NCBI GenBank assembly: GCA_033239005.1
Contig: BSQZ01000130.1
Coordinates: 218,501-282,500 of the forward strand
Direction of reading: 5' to 3'
DNA: 64,000 bases
Source of the DNA: Lamellibrachia satsuma
Lineage: Eukaryota; Annelida; Polychaeta; Sabellida; Siboglinidae
The notes under the pieces are model-generated. The model did not search any database. It was not told the origin of the DNA and saw only the letters and a list, made by a program, of their open reading frames with translations. The number at the start of each line of letters is the position of its first letter. Position 1 is the first letter of the stretch. The translations under genes and the position numbers were made by a program. Shown one piece after another: positions 11,640 to 21,255 of the stretch.

Positions 11640-13497
11640 TTGCGTAGACATCAGGTAGAATGCTTCTACGGCGTTAAGTGAGTCATATGAAATACACAGG
11701 TATTTCTCACTTGCATTGCCTCTGTATGGTGCTAGATGAGTCATGAACACACATATTTCCCACTTGCTGTGCATATGTATGGTACTTGATGAGTCATGAA
11801 CACACGTATTTCCCACTAGCTATGCATATGTATGGTGCTTGATCAGTCATGAACACAAGTATTTCCCACTTGCTTTGCATATGTATCGTGCTTGATGAGT
11901 CATGAACACACGTATTTCCCACTTGCTCTGCCTATGTATGGTGCTTGATGAATCATGAACACACGTACTGCCCACTTGCTATGCCTATGTATATTGCTAG
12001 ATGAGTCATGAACACACATATTTCCCACTTGCTGTGTCTACATGTGTAGTGCTATATGAGTCATGAACACACGTATTTCCCACTTGCTATGCATATGTAT
12101 GGTGCTAGATGTGTCATGAACACACGTATTTCCCACTTGTTGTGCCTATGTATGGTGCTTGATGAGTCAAGAGCACATGTATTTCCCACTTGTCATGCCA
12201 CTGTGTGGTGCTAGATGAGTCATGAGCACACGTATTTCCCCCTTGCACAGCCTATGTATGGTGATTGATTAGTCATGAACACACGTATTTCCCACTTGCT
12301 CTGCCTAAGTATGGTGCTAGATGGGTCATGAACACAGGTATTTCCCACTTGCTATGCATATTTATGGTGCTTGATGAGTCCTGAACACACGTATTTCCCA
12401 CTGGCTGTGCCTATGTATGGTGCTAGATGAGTCATGAACACACGTATTTCCCACTTGCTGTGCCTATGTATGGTGCTAGATGAGTCATGGACACACGTAT
12501 TTCCTACTTGCAAAGCCTATGTATGGTGATTGATGAGTCAAGAACAGACGTATTTCCCACTTGCCATGCCACTGTGTGGTACTAGATGAGTCATGAACAC
12601 ACGTATTTCCCACTTGCTGTGCCTATGTATGGTGCTAGTTGAGTCATGGACACACGTATTTCCCACTTGCTATGCCTATGTATGGTGCTTGATGAGTCAA
12701 GAACAGACGCATTTCCCACTTGCCATGCCACTGTGTGGTGCTAGATGAGTCATGAACACACGTATTTCCCACTTGCAAAGCCTATGTATGGTGCTTGATG
12801 AGTCATGAACTCACGTATTTCCCACTTGCTATGCCTATGTATGGTGCTAGATGAGTCATGAACACACGTATTTCCCACTTGCTGTGCCTTTGTATGGTGC
12901 TAGATGAGTCATGAACACACGTATTTCCCACTTGCTGTGCCTTTGTATGGTGCTAGATGATTCATGGACACATGTATCTCCCACTTGCTCTGCCTATGTA
13001 TGGTGCTAGATGAGTCATGAACACACGTATTTCCCACTTGCTATGCATATGTATGGTGCCTGATGAGTCATGAACACATGTATTTCCCACTAGCTGTGCC
13101 TATGTATGGTGCTTGATGAGTCAAGAACAGACGCATTTCCCACTTGCCATGCCACTGTGTGGTGCTAGATGAGTCATGAACACACGTATTTCCCACTTGC
13201 TCTGCCTATGTATGGTGCTAGATGAATCATGAACACACGTATTGCCCCCTTGCTATGCCTATGTATATTGCTAGATGATTCATGAGCACACGTATTTCCC
13301 ACTTGCTGCGTCTGTGTAGGGTGCTAGATGAGTCATGAACACACGTATTTCCCACTTGCTGTGTCTATGTGTAGTGCTAGATGAGTCATGAACACACGTA
13401 TTTCCCACTTGCTATGCCTATGTATGGTGCTAGATATGTCATGAACACACGTATTTCCCACTTGCTCTGCCTATGTATGGTGCTAGATGAGTCATAA
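11640..13497. repeat. 53-bp satellite array, about 35 monomers
   Basis: Monomers read GTGCTAGATGAGTCATGAAC followed by ACACGTATTTCCCACTTGC and a variable ending (TGTGCCTATGTATG, ATGCATATGTATG and others). Spacing is 53 bp (for example 12421 to 12474). Divergence between monomers is roughly 5-15%. A distinct variant with CCATGCCACTGTGTGG recurs at about 12186, 12560, 12720 and 13146. Most monomers contain TGAGTCA. No ORF persists through the array. Confidence 0.97.
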
Positions 13498-13989
13498 TGC
13501 TGTGCCCGATTTGTTAAAACGACTGAGTATAATGCCGGCTTCTAGTCATGAATCAAGCGCAAACAAACACATTCCAAAATTACTTTCAATCCAAAGAGCA
13601 GCATGGTGAGCAAATTGGAATGTATCCCTCTTCCAAAGGTCGTTAAGGGTTTCTCTCACATTTGCATGTTTGTTACAAACTCTTGCGCAGCCGATCAAAA
13701 CTTGATGATGACTATATCTATTTTGTAAATTCAAGTAGGTGACTATACATACCGAATTGGAAGAGTTCCGTTTGTTCCCGTTAGTCAGCTCTAGAACACA
13801 CCATTGGCAGGCTAAGAGTCTGAAACGAAACAAATGTGATCAGTAGATTACACAAATCTCTGGTGGGGCGGAATGTGGGACACCGCCGTAGCCAATCAAA
13901 CGTCTGCACACGTACTAAAATGACACATTCTTACATGTTATACAGTTCCTCTTCTGGTCATTTAGGCATTGATGCGTCTTGTGCCAGCT
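13498..13989. other. No recognisable feature
   Basis: A 95-codon minus-strand ORF (13546-13833) has no domain I recognise and no neighbouring signal; I regard it as unsupported. Confidence 0.35.
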
Positions 13990-15360
13990 CTTTCATTTAT
14001 GATTATTGTCAGGTATAATTGTGCGCATGCGCTTTACAATTTCCTGGATAGGTGTGGGGCAGTACAATCTAGTTTGATTGGATGGTTTCGCCATAACTGG
14101 TATATTTTTCCCTGAAAGGATTGGACAGATGGAGTCTCCACCACAGACTATGTGAAGCTTTTCCATATGTCTGTGCATCGGTGTATAAATTAATATTTTC
14201 TTATGTTTAATCTGCATCTTTTTTTTCTATTTTTAGGTTATTTCTTCTTGTGTCAGAATCGTCGTTTCTAAACTCTGGTAAAGGTGATGTGAAGTGACGT
14301 CTCTAGGTGAAACCGATGCATCGCATGTCCCTGTTAATATGTTATATAATTCAATCATGTCTCCTCTGAGTCGACGATAAGCCAGCATTGGTAATGTTAG
14401 TCTCCGTAAACGATCTTTATAATCAAGGTGGACGTTTTCAAGATATGTGATATGCTTCATTAGGGATGTGGTCCACATTTAATTAGCGCATTCCATGTGT
14501 GGACGGACGAGGGACTTAAACATTTTATGAAGCACCGTTCATCTGTGTGGTCGGAGGGTCGCCTTATTGTGCCCAACGTTGAGTTGACTTTGTTAATGTT
14601 GTCCTACATATGTGCCTCAAAGCTTAATGAAGACAGAAAAGTAACTCCAATATGTCTAACATTTTCTGTACTTATTAATATAGTATGATTTCGTCCCAGC
14701 GTGTACCCGTCATTTTTATATGTGATTTCCCGAGTCTCATGTGGCTGGATTTACTTGGGTGGAATTCCAAGAGTGACGAATCTGTCCAGTGTTTAGCAAA
14801 GGTCTTGTTGTAGTCTCATGCGGTCATCCTGAGTGTAGATTGGGTGGAAAAGCTTCTTAATGTCGGCGAACAAGAAGATGTATGAGTTGTCTACGACATT
14901 AGGCAAGTCATCTATGAAAATGAAGATTCAAAGTAGACGACCAGTACCCTTGGGGTATTCCACTTATTACGTCTTGCAAGTCTGAATATGAATGGTTTAC
15001 ACAGACTCGTTGACTTCTGTGAGTCAGCAATGCTGCAACCCAATCCAATATATTTTCTTTTATTCTATAGCTATCTAGTTTATTTCACAATCGTTGATGT
15101 GGCATTGTTGTCAAATGCATTCATACAATCGCAGTATATTACGTCGATACATCCTCGTTGTCTGTTGTCTCGGTCCATATGTCAAGTACTTTAATCAGCT
15201 GGATATCTGTGGATCTACTTTCGATAAAAGCAAGTTGTTGGTTGCTGAGCAGGTTGTCATTATTCATGTGTTGACTGATAGTGTATCTTATTATTGCCTC
15301 CAAAATGTTCCTTACTACGCTGGTCAGACTGACTGGTCTGTAGAGTTGTAAGTACACTTA
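13990..15360 (-). mobile_element. Degraded CR1-like LINE, reverse transcriptase to 3' end
   Basis: On the minus strand 15357-15139 reads as the RT fingers region ('YRPVSLTSVVRNILEAIIR'), then interrupted frames continue through palm and thumb to a C-terminal segment at 14478-14233 with 'RLRRLTLPMLAYRRLRGDM' and a final block around 14040-14200 ('ETPSVQSF'). This order and the 'YRRLRGDMIE' motif are typical of CR1-like LINEs. Several stops and frameshifts separate the blocks, and the endonuclease is missing (5' truncation at about 15360). Confidence 0.85.
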
Positions 15361-15479
15361 AAATAACCTTAAAATAACCTAGTTTTATATTTAAATAAAG
15401 ACGGTAGTATTTAGAAATATTGGAATTCCATAAATATTAATATTATTTATAATAGTATAGTAAGTGTGTGGCTGAAGTC

Positions 15480-15612
15480 TCAACCTCCCATCTCCCATCT
15501 GCTTTGGGGACCAACCTTCCATCTCCCATCTGCTTTGGGGACCAACCTTCCATCTCCCACCTGACGTCCCACTTCCCGTCATTTTGTCCACCTCCCACCT
15601 AATTTTAGGATC
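15480..15612. repeat. Short CT-rich tandem repeat, about 34-bp period
   Basis: CCATCTCCCATCTGCTTTGG GGACCAAC-type units repeat two to three times and then decay into CCCACCT-rich sequence. Local slippage repeat; no coding sense. Confidence 0.7.
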
Positions 15613-16049
15613 AAAATCCCACCTCCTAGTTCCTATCACACACCCCTCGGTAGTATTGTTTGTAGCATTTAGGATGGTCAAAGATTGTTATTTCCAATGC
15701 AAGTCTTGGAGACCATTTATTTGCATATAGCTTAACTCTAAAATAAGTCCTTCTAATTCTTAATTTACATGTGATAGGCCATATTGAGAGACATACATAT
15801 TGAATCTTAGCCTAGACCAAGGTTCCAAAATGTCACCTTCAAGCTAAAAAAGGTAAACTAGTGCCCTGCATAGGCCCGCAATTAGCAGTTTGTACCAATA
15901 CCCAGTCAGGACCAGGCCCGCAAACTAGAATTTCGGCCTTGGCCCGTTAACGTTTGGCCCAAACCCGGCCACTACAAACCACCAATTTAGAAAAGATAAA
16001 CACATTTTCCTATCATAAAAATAAAACCAAATAAGCTGTATTGTTTTGT

Positions 16050-16187
16050 AGTGCGGAGTACACATGTAAATAGTCACCATCCGCACAATAGTCACACCCA
16101 CGATAGTTCACCCTATTAATACATTCCATTGGTCCAGAGTCTCACACGATTGTGTCGCCAGCTAATAGTAAGTACGAAAGCACAATG
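16050..16187 (+). repeat. Dispersed repeat, copy 1
   Basis: The block beginning GTGCGGAGTACACATGTAAA and ending CAGCTAATAGTAAGTACGAAAGC recurs, longer by about 90 bp, at 58640-58870 in the same orientation. Shared parts include the ACAATAGTCAC, TAGTYCACCCTAT and GTCTCACACGATTGTG stretches. Probably a non-autonomous transposon or retroelement tail; family unknown. Confidence 0.8.
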
Positions 16188-16489
16188 TTGGATTTCCGAG
16201 TTTGGTTATTCTGCTTGTAATTCTGAGCTGACATTTTCCAAGCTTGGAGTTCTGCTTGTTTTTGTGCGCGAAATTATTTACTAGGAGAAGCCTGCCGGCT
16301 TTCAAGGGTTAATGTTTTCAACTTTGTCTCTCAAGTCTAAATTGGTTATACTCCAAACAGCCCAAACTTGGGATAACGCAGGAGTTTGTGATGGACTGTG
16401 CGCATGCGCTGTGGGTCGTACATACAACTAAGAGACTATAGTATCTTTAATGTTGCTGAAAGGGTTTTTATCTGATAGTTTTATTTATT

Positions 16490-16710
16490 TTATGTATATG
16501 ATATTAGATGAAATGTTGAATAGGTTGGTAATGTGTATGGATACTGTCTCTGTCCTGCCACATGCACACATAGACAGTCTCCATACACAGTGTTGTGAAA
16601 GGGAGTTCTATAATAGCTTCTTGAAATAATTTTGGTTTTTTTATGCTGGTAATTGTTGGTGGAATCATATTCCATATGCGAATGGCTCGGGGATAAAATG
16701 AAAAGCCCAT
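16490..16710 (-). mobile_element. LINE C-terminal fragment
   Basis: The minus-strand frame gives a 68-codon segment with 'YPRAIRIWNMIPPTI' followed by an F-containing helix. This matches the C-terminal block 'PRTIRDWNxLPxxIVxA' found at the end of many CR1/jockey-type LINE proteins. Only this 3' end is present, a typical 5'-truncated insertion. Confidence 0.65.
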
Positions 16711-17289
16711 TGTATTTATACGGCACCTGGGGTCTAAAGTCCAAGGGTTCGAGAGCGGGTTAGTAGGCCTGGGTGGGTGATCTCAGCTTAAGTTAACCCT
16801 TTCAACCGCACTGCATTTATTAATTTTTGTGTAGCTGACTTAGTTGTTCTCGTAGACTATGTCAATACTTTGTAAATTAATTGACATCACTAATTGTGTC
16901 ATTATTATGTCAGGCTAGGACACTGACTATTTTCGTAATATGAATACTTGACAGTATAGCCAAATCTCTGTAACAAACACACGTTTGCGATTGCGTATCC
17001 CGTCCTTGGATTACATTTTTGTATGTTAACATTTAGTTGCATTATTTTGGTGATTTATCCTGCTATCTTGTTCTACGGACAAAAATGCTTCAGCAGTAAT
17101 TGAACTTTATCACTAGTTATGTTTCTGAAATGTTCAGACTATACCAATTGGTCTGATTTTGAATTATTGTAATCAACTTTGTAAAGTACTATTACATTTC
17201 TAAACGAAGTTTGACATGATAACACAAACATGGCCTCTAGGATAAATACTTCACTAAATCAGAACTACGGGCGTTGTTTAGTAACGTTA

Positions 17290-17640
17290 CCTCAGCGCGG
17301 TGGTCGGGTGGTAGAGCGCCGGGCTTTCGGTCGATGGGACCGGGGTTCGAAACCACCTCCGCCGTTTCGAAACTTGGGCAATTTCGTTCATCCCACTTTG
17401 CCTCTGTCTTTCGGAAGGGACAGTAAAAGCCGTTGGTCCCTTCTATCTGGTGTCTATGCCAGGGGAAGAAAAAATATCGCACCCAGGGAAATGAAAAAAA
17501 AAACCTGTGATGGACTCGTCTAGAGAAGGACACTCTTAAAAACCAGGAGGACCACATTGGAAATAAGTTTAATTACGCTTTAATGTGTTATCCTCGGTAT
17601 CATTGGATACCTAAAAACATCAATCAATCAATCAAATCAA
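17290..17640 (+). mobile_element. tRNA-headed SINE
   Basis: A tRNA-like head carries an A-box-like TGGTCGGGTGG (17301-17311) and the B-box GGTTCGAAACC (17344-17354), with near-complementary GCGGTGG and CCTCCGC ends. The body has AGGGACAGTAAAAGCCGTTG around 17417, similar to conserved SINE central domains in marine invertebrates. It ends in an ATCAATCAATCAATCA tail at 17615-17635, the usual SINE tail. Pol III promoter boxes look intact. Confidence 0.85.
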
Positions 17641-17833
17641 AAGAAGCTTTGAAAGGTTGTGACGATAGGGGGCGCTACTCTGTGGCGACCAGCAGCTGTT
17701 CGACTCTCGCTTTATTTGTTATATTATTGTTCTATGACGCTTGTTTTGTGGTCACCGTATGCACTGTGATTATTCTGTGTTCATGAGTAATCGCTTATAT
17801 GATATTCGTCCACATCGCACGTAATGAAGAGTT

Positions 17834-19155
17834 TTGAAAAAAAATGTCAATACCATGATCATGAACCGTACAGTGCATCTTCTAGACCCCCTACAATTTG
17901 CGTATCGGCCTGGGAGAGGAGTGGAGGACGCAGTCGCTTCTTTGCTAAACTTTGTACCTTGTCATCTTGAGAAAGCCAAAACTCATGACAGAGATCTCAA
18001 CCTTGATCTGAATTATGTTTTTAATACTATGCAGCCTTACCTGCTTTATCAAAACAATTATTTCTGAGTTTGAACTTGAGTCTGACTTGGTCGTATGGAT
18101 GCTTGAATTGTTGGTGGGAAGACCCCAACAGGTTCGTGTGAATGACACCATGTCTAGTGTGAAGGTTGTGTCCACTTGTACACCCCAAGGATGTGTCTTG
18201 TCCCCCCTGTTGTACATCTTGTATACCAATGACTGCAGGAGAACCCATCCCAATAGGTTTCTTATTAAATTATCAGATTACACACCTTTACTCAGGTTGC
18301 TGTTTAATGAAGACTTTCCACGGTCCCGTTGTAGAGGACTTTGTTGATTGATGTGATAAATCGTGTTTGTGCCTGAATGCAACAAAAAGACAAAGATAAC
18401 AAATATAAGGTGGAGGTAGTTGACGAATACAAATACCTCAGTACGATTATTGACAACAGACTGAGGTGGGATCGTCGCTGTAGCGCTACGTATAAAAAGT
18501 GCCAGCAGCGTCTATAATGTCTAACGAAGCTTCGTTCCTTTAACACTGATAATACAATTTTTTCCATGTTTTGTCGTTTTCTTGTATATGTTGGTTTGAC
18601 GTCAGACACAAAGACAAGAATAATCTGCAGCGAATTGTAAAAATCAGCAGCAAAGTGACTGGTACGACACAATCCACTCTCCCTGTTCTATATGAAAAGC
18701 AGGTATTGCGGAAAGCGGCTCGCATTCTGGCTGACAGCATATTTTGCATGAGGAATACGTCCTTCTGCCTTCATCTAGACGGTTTAGAAATGTTACATGC
18801 AAAAAAAATAGAAAACGGCTATCGTTTATTGTTATGTCTGTTCGACATCTAAATAACCCTTCTCTCTAACGTTGCTTCTGAACCAGTCTTCTGTGCTTTA
18901 GCTATATTGCTGATATTTATTTATTATAAGGTTGTATGTGTGTACTGGCGCGAATGCTCGCGTGTGCGTGTTCTTTAGCAGTGTTTATATGTTATTATTT
19001 ATTACATTCCACTGTGATAATATTTTGTTTGTGATGCGACGACCAAAATTAGGTTTATCATTATTACGTTTGTAATTATGTATTTTATTTTATGAACTCT
19101 GCACAAAAAGTTCACTCCATGGGACAATAAAGTATTGTTGTTGTCGTTATTGACA
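17834..19155 (+). mobile_element. Rex1/Babar-like LINE, degraded RT and 3' end
   Basis: Plus-strand frames read 'LLDPLQFAYRPGRGVEDAV', a thumb/palm portion with 'TPQGCVLSPLLYILYTND', then 'VDEYKYLSTIIDNRLRWD' (about 18415-18470) and a C-terminal part with 'VLRKAARILADS'. This set is characteristic of Rex1/Babar-type non-LTR elements. The YADD equivalent is damaged ('LSDYTPLL'), and frames change several times. The 3' UTR ends near 19130 with GGGACAATAAAGTATTGTTG, a usual LINE terminus. 5'-truncated and inactive. It lies about 200 bp after the SINE. Confidence 0.85.
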
Positions 19156-19480
19156 ACTCAAAGAGAGAAGGATAAATTGGAGGTAGCTGACGTAGCACCA
19201 ACCTTATCATGCATCACTTGGTATGAATTACTGGAAACAAGACGACTCAGCCTGGATAACCTTACACTAGCGAGAAGCGCATTAATCGATGGCAAAGAGA
19301 TGTTCAGAGAAAGGATACAACAGACGGAGGAAGAAAATATGCGGACGATGGAGGGGAAAAATGCATAATTCAAGAATATGAGAAGAAACAAAAGCACCAC
19401 GAAGGAGCAAACATGATGCGGTTTGATGATAATGATGAAGATGAATTATTAAGGATGACCGCATTCATGTTGACCAAATG
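19156..19480 (+). other. Coding-like fragment of unknown origin
   Basis: A plus-strand open frame ending at 19368 encodes a charged, helical-looking sequence ('LSLDNLTLARSALIDGKEMF', then an E/Q-rich stretch). A second charged stretch continues in another frame to about 19460. Charged helical composition suggests a decayed exon or transposon ORF; I do not recognise it. Confidence 0.25.
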
Positions 19481-19489
19481 CCGCAAGTC

Positions 19490-20500
19490 GCAATAAATAA
19501 TAATAATAAGTAACTTCTATGGCGCCTATATCCTCAAGAGCTCAGAGGCGCAACAAAACAGAATCATTAAGCATAATCGTGAACAGGGACGCACAAGAGT
19601 CATTATCAGAACGATTTATGGTGGAAATGTAATTTGGAATAAATATGTATTGAGTTTTTTTTCGGAAGATAGCTATAGTTTCAGATGTTTTCAAAGTGTT
19701 TCAAAGTTACGTTTTGTTTTAGGCACAATAATAAGTTGTTGTGAAATTGATCATCTGAGCTGCCTACGGACATTTGAAAGAGGCAAGATGCAGGAGGGTG
19801 GTTGTTGTGTAGATAGAGCACGACATGTAAGAGTGGACAGCTTAAAATTAATTCGATAAGTAACAGAAAATCAGAGTAACTGCTTAAGTAGTGGTAGTGA
19901 TGGTGAAGACCGAGGCGTCCTGAGTACCACACGTGCCAGACAAGTTTTTATGATTAGTAATGATTTGACTGAGAGGCGTAGTATATAAGCTAAACAAAAC
20001 AGGACCAAGATCGGATTCTTGCGGCACTCCGAATGGAAGGTGTTGTGGGCAGGATAGTGTGCCAGATATGTTAATGCTTTGTTGTCTGTCTGGAAAATAT
20101 GATTTGAACCACCGAAGAGCTGTGCCAGAAATACCAAAAATGTATATGAAGGCGTTGTAAAAGGATTACATTATCAATTGTATCGAAAGCAGCTGAGAGA
20201 TCTAGTAAAGTGAGTGCTGTGACTTTGCTATTGTCCATGTTGCCAACTATATACTTGTGTATCTTGAGTGCCGTTTTGGTAGAGTGGAATCGTTTATATG
20301 CAGACTGTAGATCATTTGATAAATGATGTTTATAAATACGTTCACGAAGACGATTAGCAAAATTTTTCTAATACATTTGACAGAAAACTGAGATTACAGA
20401 TAGGACGATAATTCTTTAGGTGATTTTTACACAGAGTTTGTTTTTTAATAAGAGGATTTACAAGAGCTTGTTTGAAATTCCATGGGATGGGGAATGCGTG
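19490..20500 (-). mobile_element. Degraded CR1/L2-like LINE fragment
   Basis: The minus strand carries the RT start 'NYRPICNLSFLSNVLEKF' near 20390-20430 and decayed finger/palm blocks ('DKQQSINISG'-like and 'GVPQGSxLGPxLF'-like regions around 19970-20130). The 3' end near 19490-19560 reads GGCGCCATAGAAGTTACTTA followed by TTATTATTATT, a common L2-type 3' tail. Multiple stops; inactive. Confidence 0.75.
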
Positions 20501-20649
20501 GCACTGAGGAAACTAATCAAACGTATCACACATTTGACAAGAAATCCCTCATCAACGTACACCCCAAAGATGGTATCTATGATGCTGGACCCTTAGGTAT
20601 GTTAGTGGTATGAGCTCGCAAGAAACAGGACGTGGTGACCAATCATATA

Positions 20650-20890
20650 TCTACCGATAACCCGACTAGTCACCGATATCCTCCAGTTGTCGGGACACGT
20701 GAACTAGTAAACAAATGTACTCCTGTCGGCGGGATATGTGACCTAGTTGGAAAAAATGTATACCCGCTAGATGATCCCGAATTGCATCGTAAAAAGGGAA
20801 TCATGCCCAAAACATGCCCAAACTCTCCAATAGAGAAAGTTGGACTAGTTTACAAATACACCCCGGTCGGCGTGAAACGTGAACTAGTTC
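20650..20890. repeat. Degenerate ~39-bp tandem repeat with ACTAGT core
   Basis: Units such as TGAACTAGTAAACAAATGTA CTCCTGTCGGCGGG recur with spacing near 39 bp at about 20660, 20700 and 20739, and again near 20845-20890, with CTAGT and GTCGGC as the most constant parts. A 103-codon ORF across the block is explained by the repeat rather than by a gene. It abuts the left end of the large transposon. Confidence 0.55.
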
Positions 20891-20898
20891 GAGAGAGC

Positions 20899-21224
20899 GT
20901 TGATATACCAACCAATGAAAACGCGAAGATAGTTACGCGTTGAATTAAATAGTAACGCGTTGATATACCAACCAATGAAAACGCGAAGATAGTTACGCGT
21001 TGAATTAAATAGTAACGCGTTGATATATCAACCAATGACAACGCGAAGAAAGTTACGCGTTGAATTAAATAGTAACGCGTTGATATATCAACCAATGACA
21101 ACTCGTTTAGCTACGCATCAGATGGTGAACCAATGCAAGTTAGTCTTAGTTACGCATCATGAACAACAAACGGCGGTAATTTACAGTAATAGGACTATAT
21201 GTACGTACGAAAATAGCTATACGC
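20899..21224 (+). repeat. Left terminal inverted repeat with 60-bp subterminal array
   Basis: About 3.5 units of exactly 60 bp (20955, 21015 and so on) read ACGCGTTGATATACCAACCA ATGAAAACGCGAAGATAG followed by TTACGCGTTGAATTAAATAG. Each unit holds ACGCGT twice, a CCAAT box and the palindrome GTTGATATATCAAC or its one-base variant. From 21109 a unique 115-bp part matches the right arm in inverted form, apart from a 14-bp insertion around 21193-21206. Confidence 0.93.
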
Positions 21225-21255
21225 TGGCCACATCCCGCTCAACGTACATTAAGAA

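Noticed and set aside
11640..13497. CRISPR-like array
   Set aside because: Monomers are directly adjacent variants of one 53-bp sequence, with no unique spacers, in a clearly eukaryotic context.
20632..20943. 103-codon plus-strand ORF next to the transposon
   Set aside because: Its repeated 'TPVG..RELV' pattern follows the degenerate 39-bp DNA repeat, and the end runs into the inverted-repeat array.
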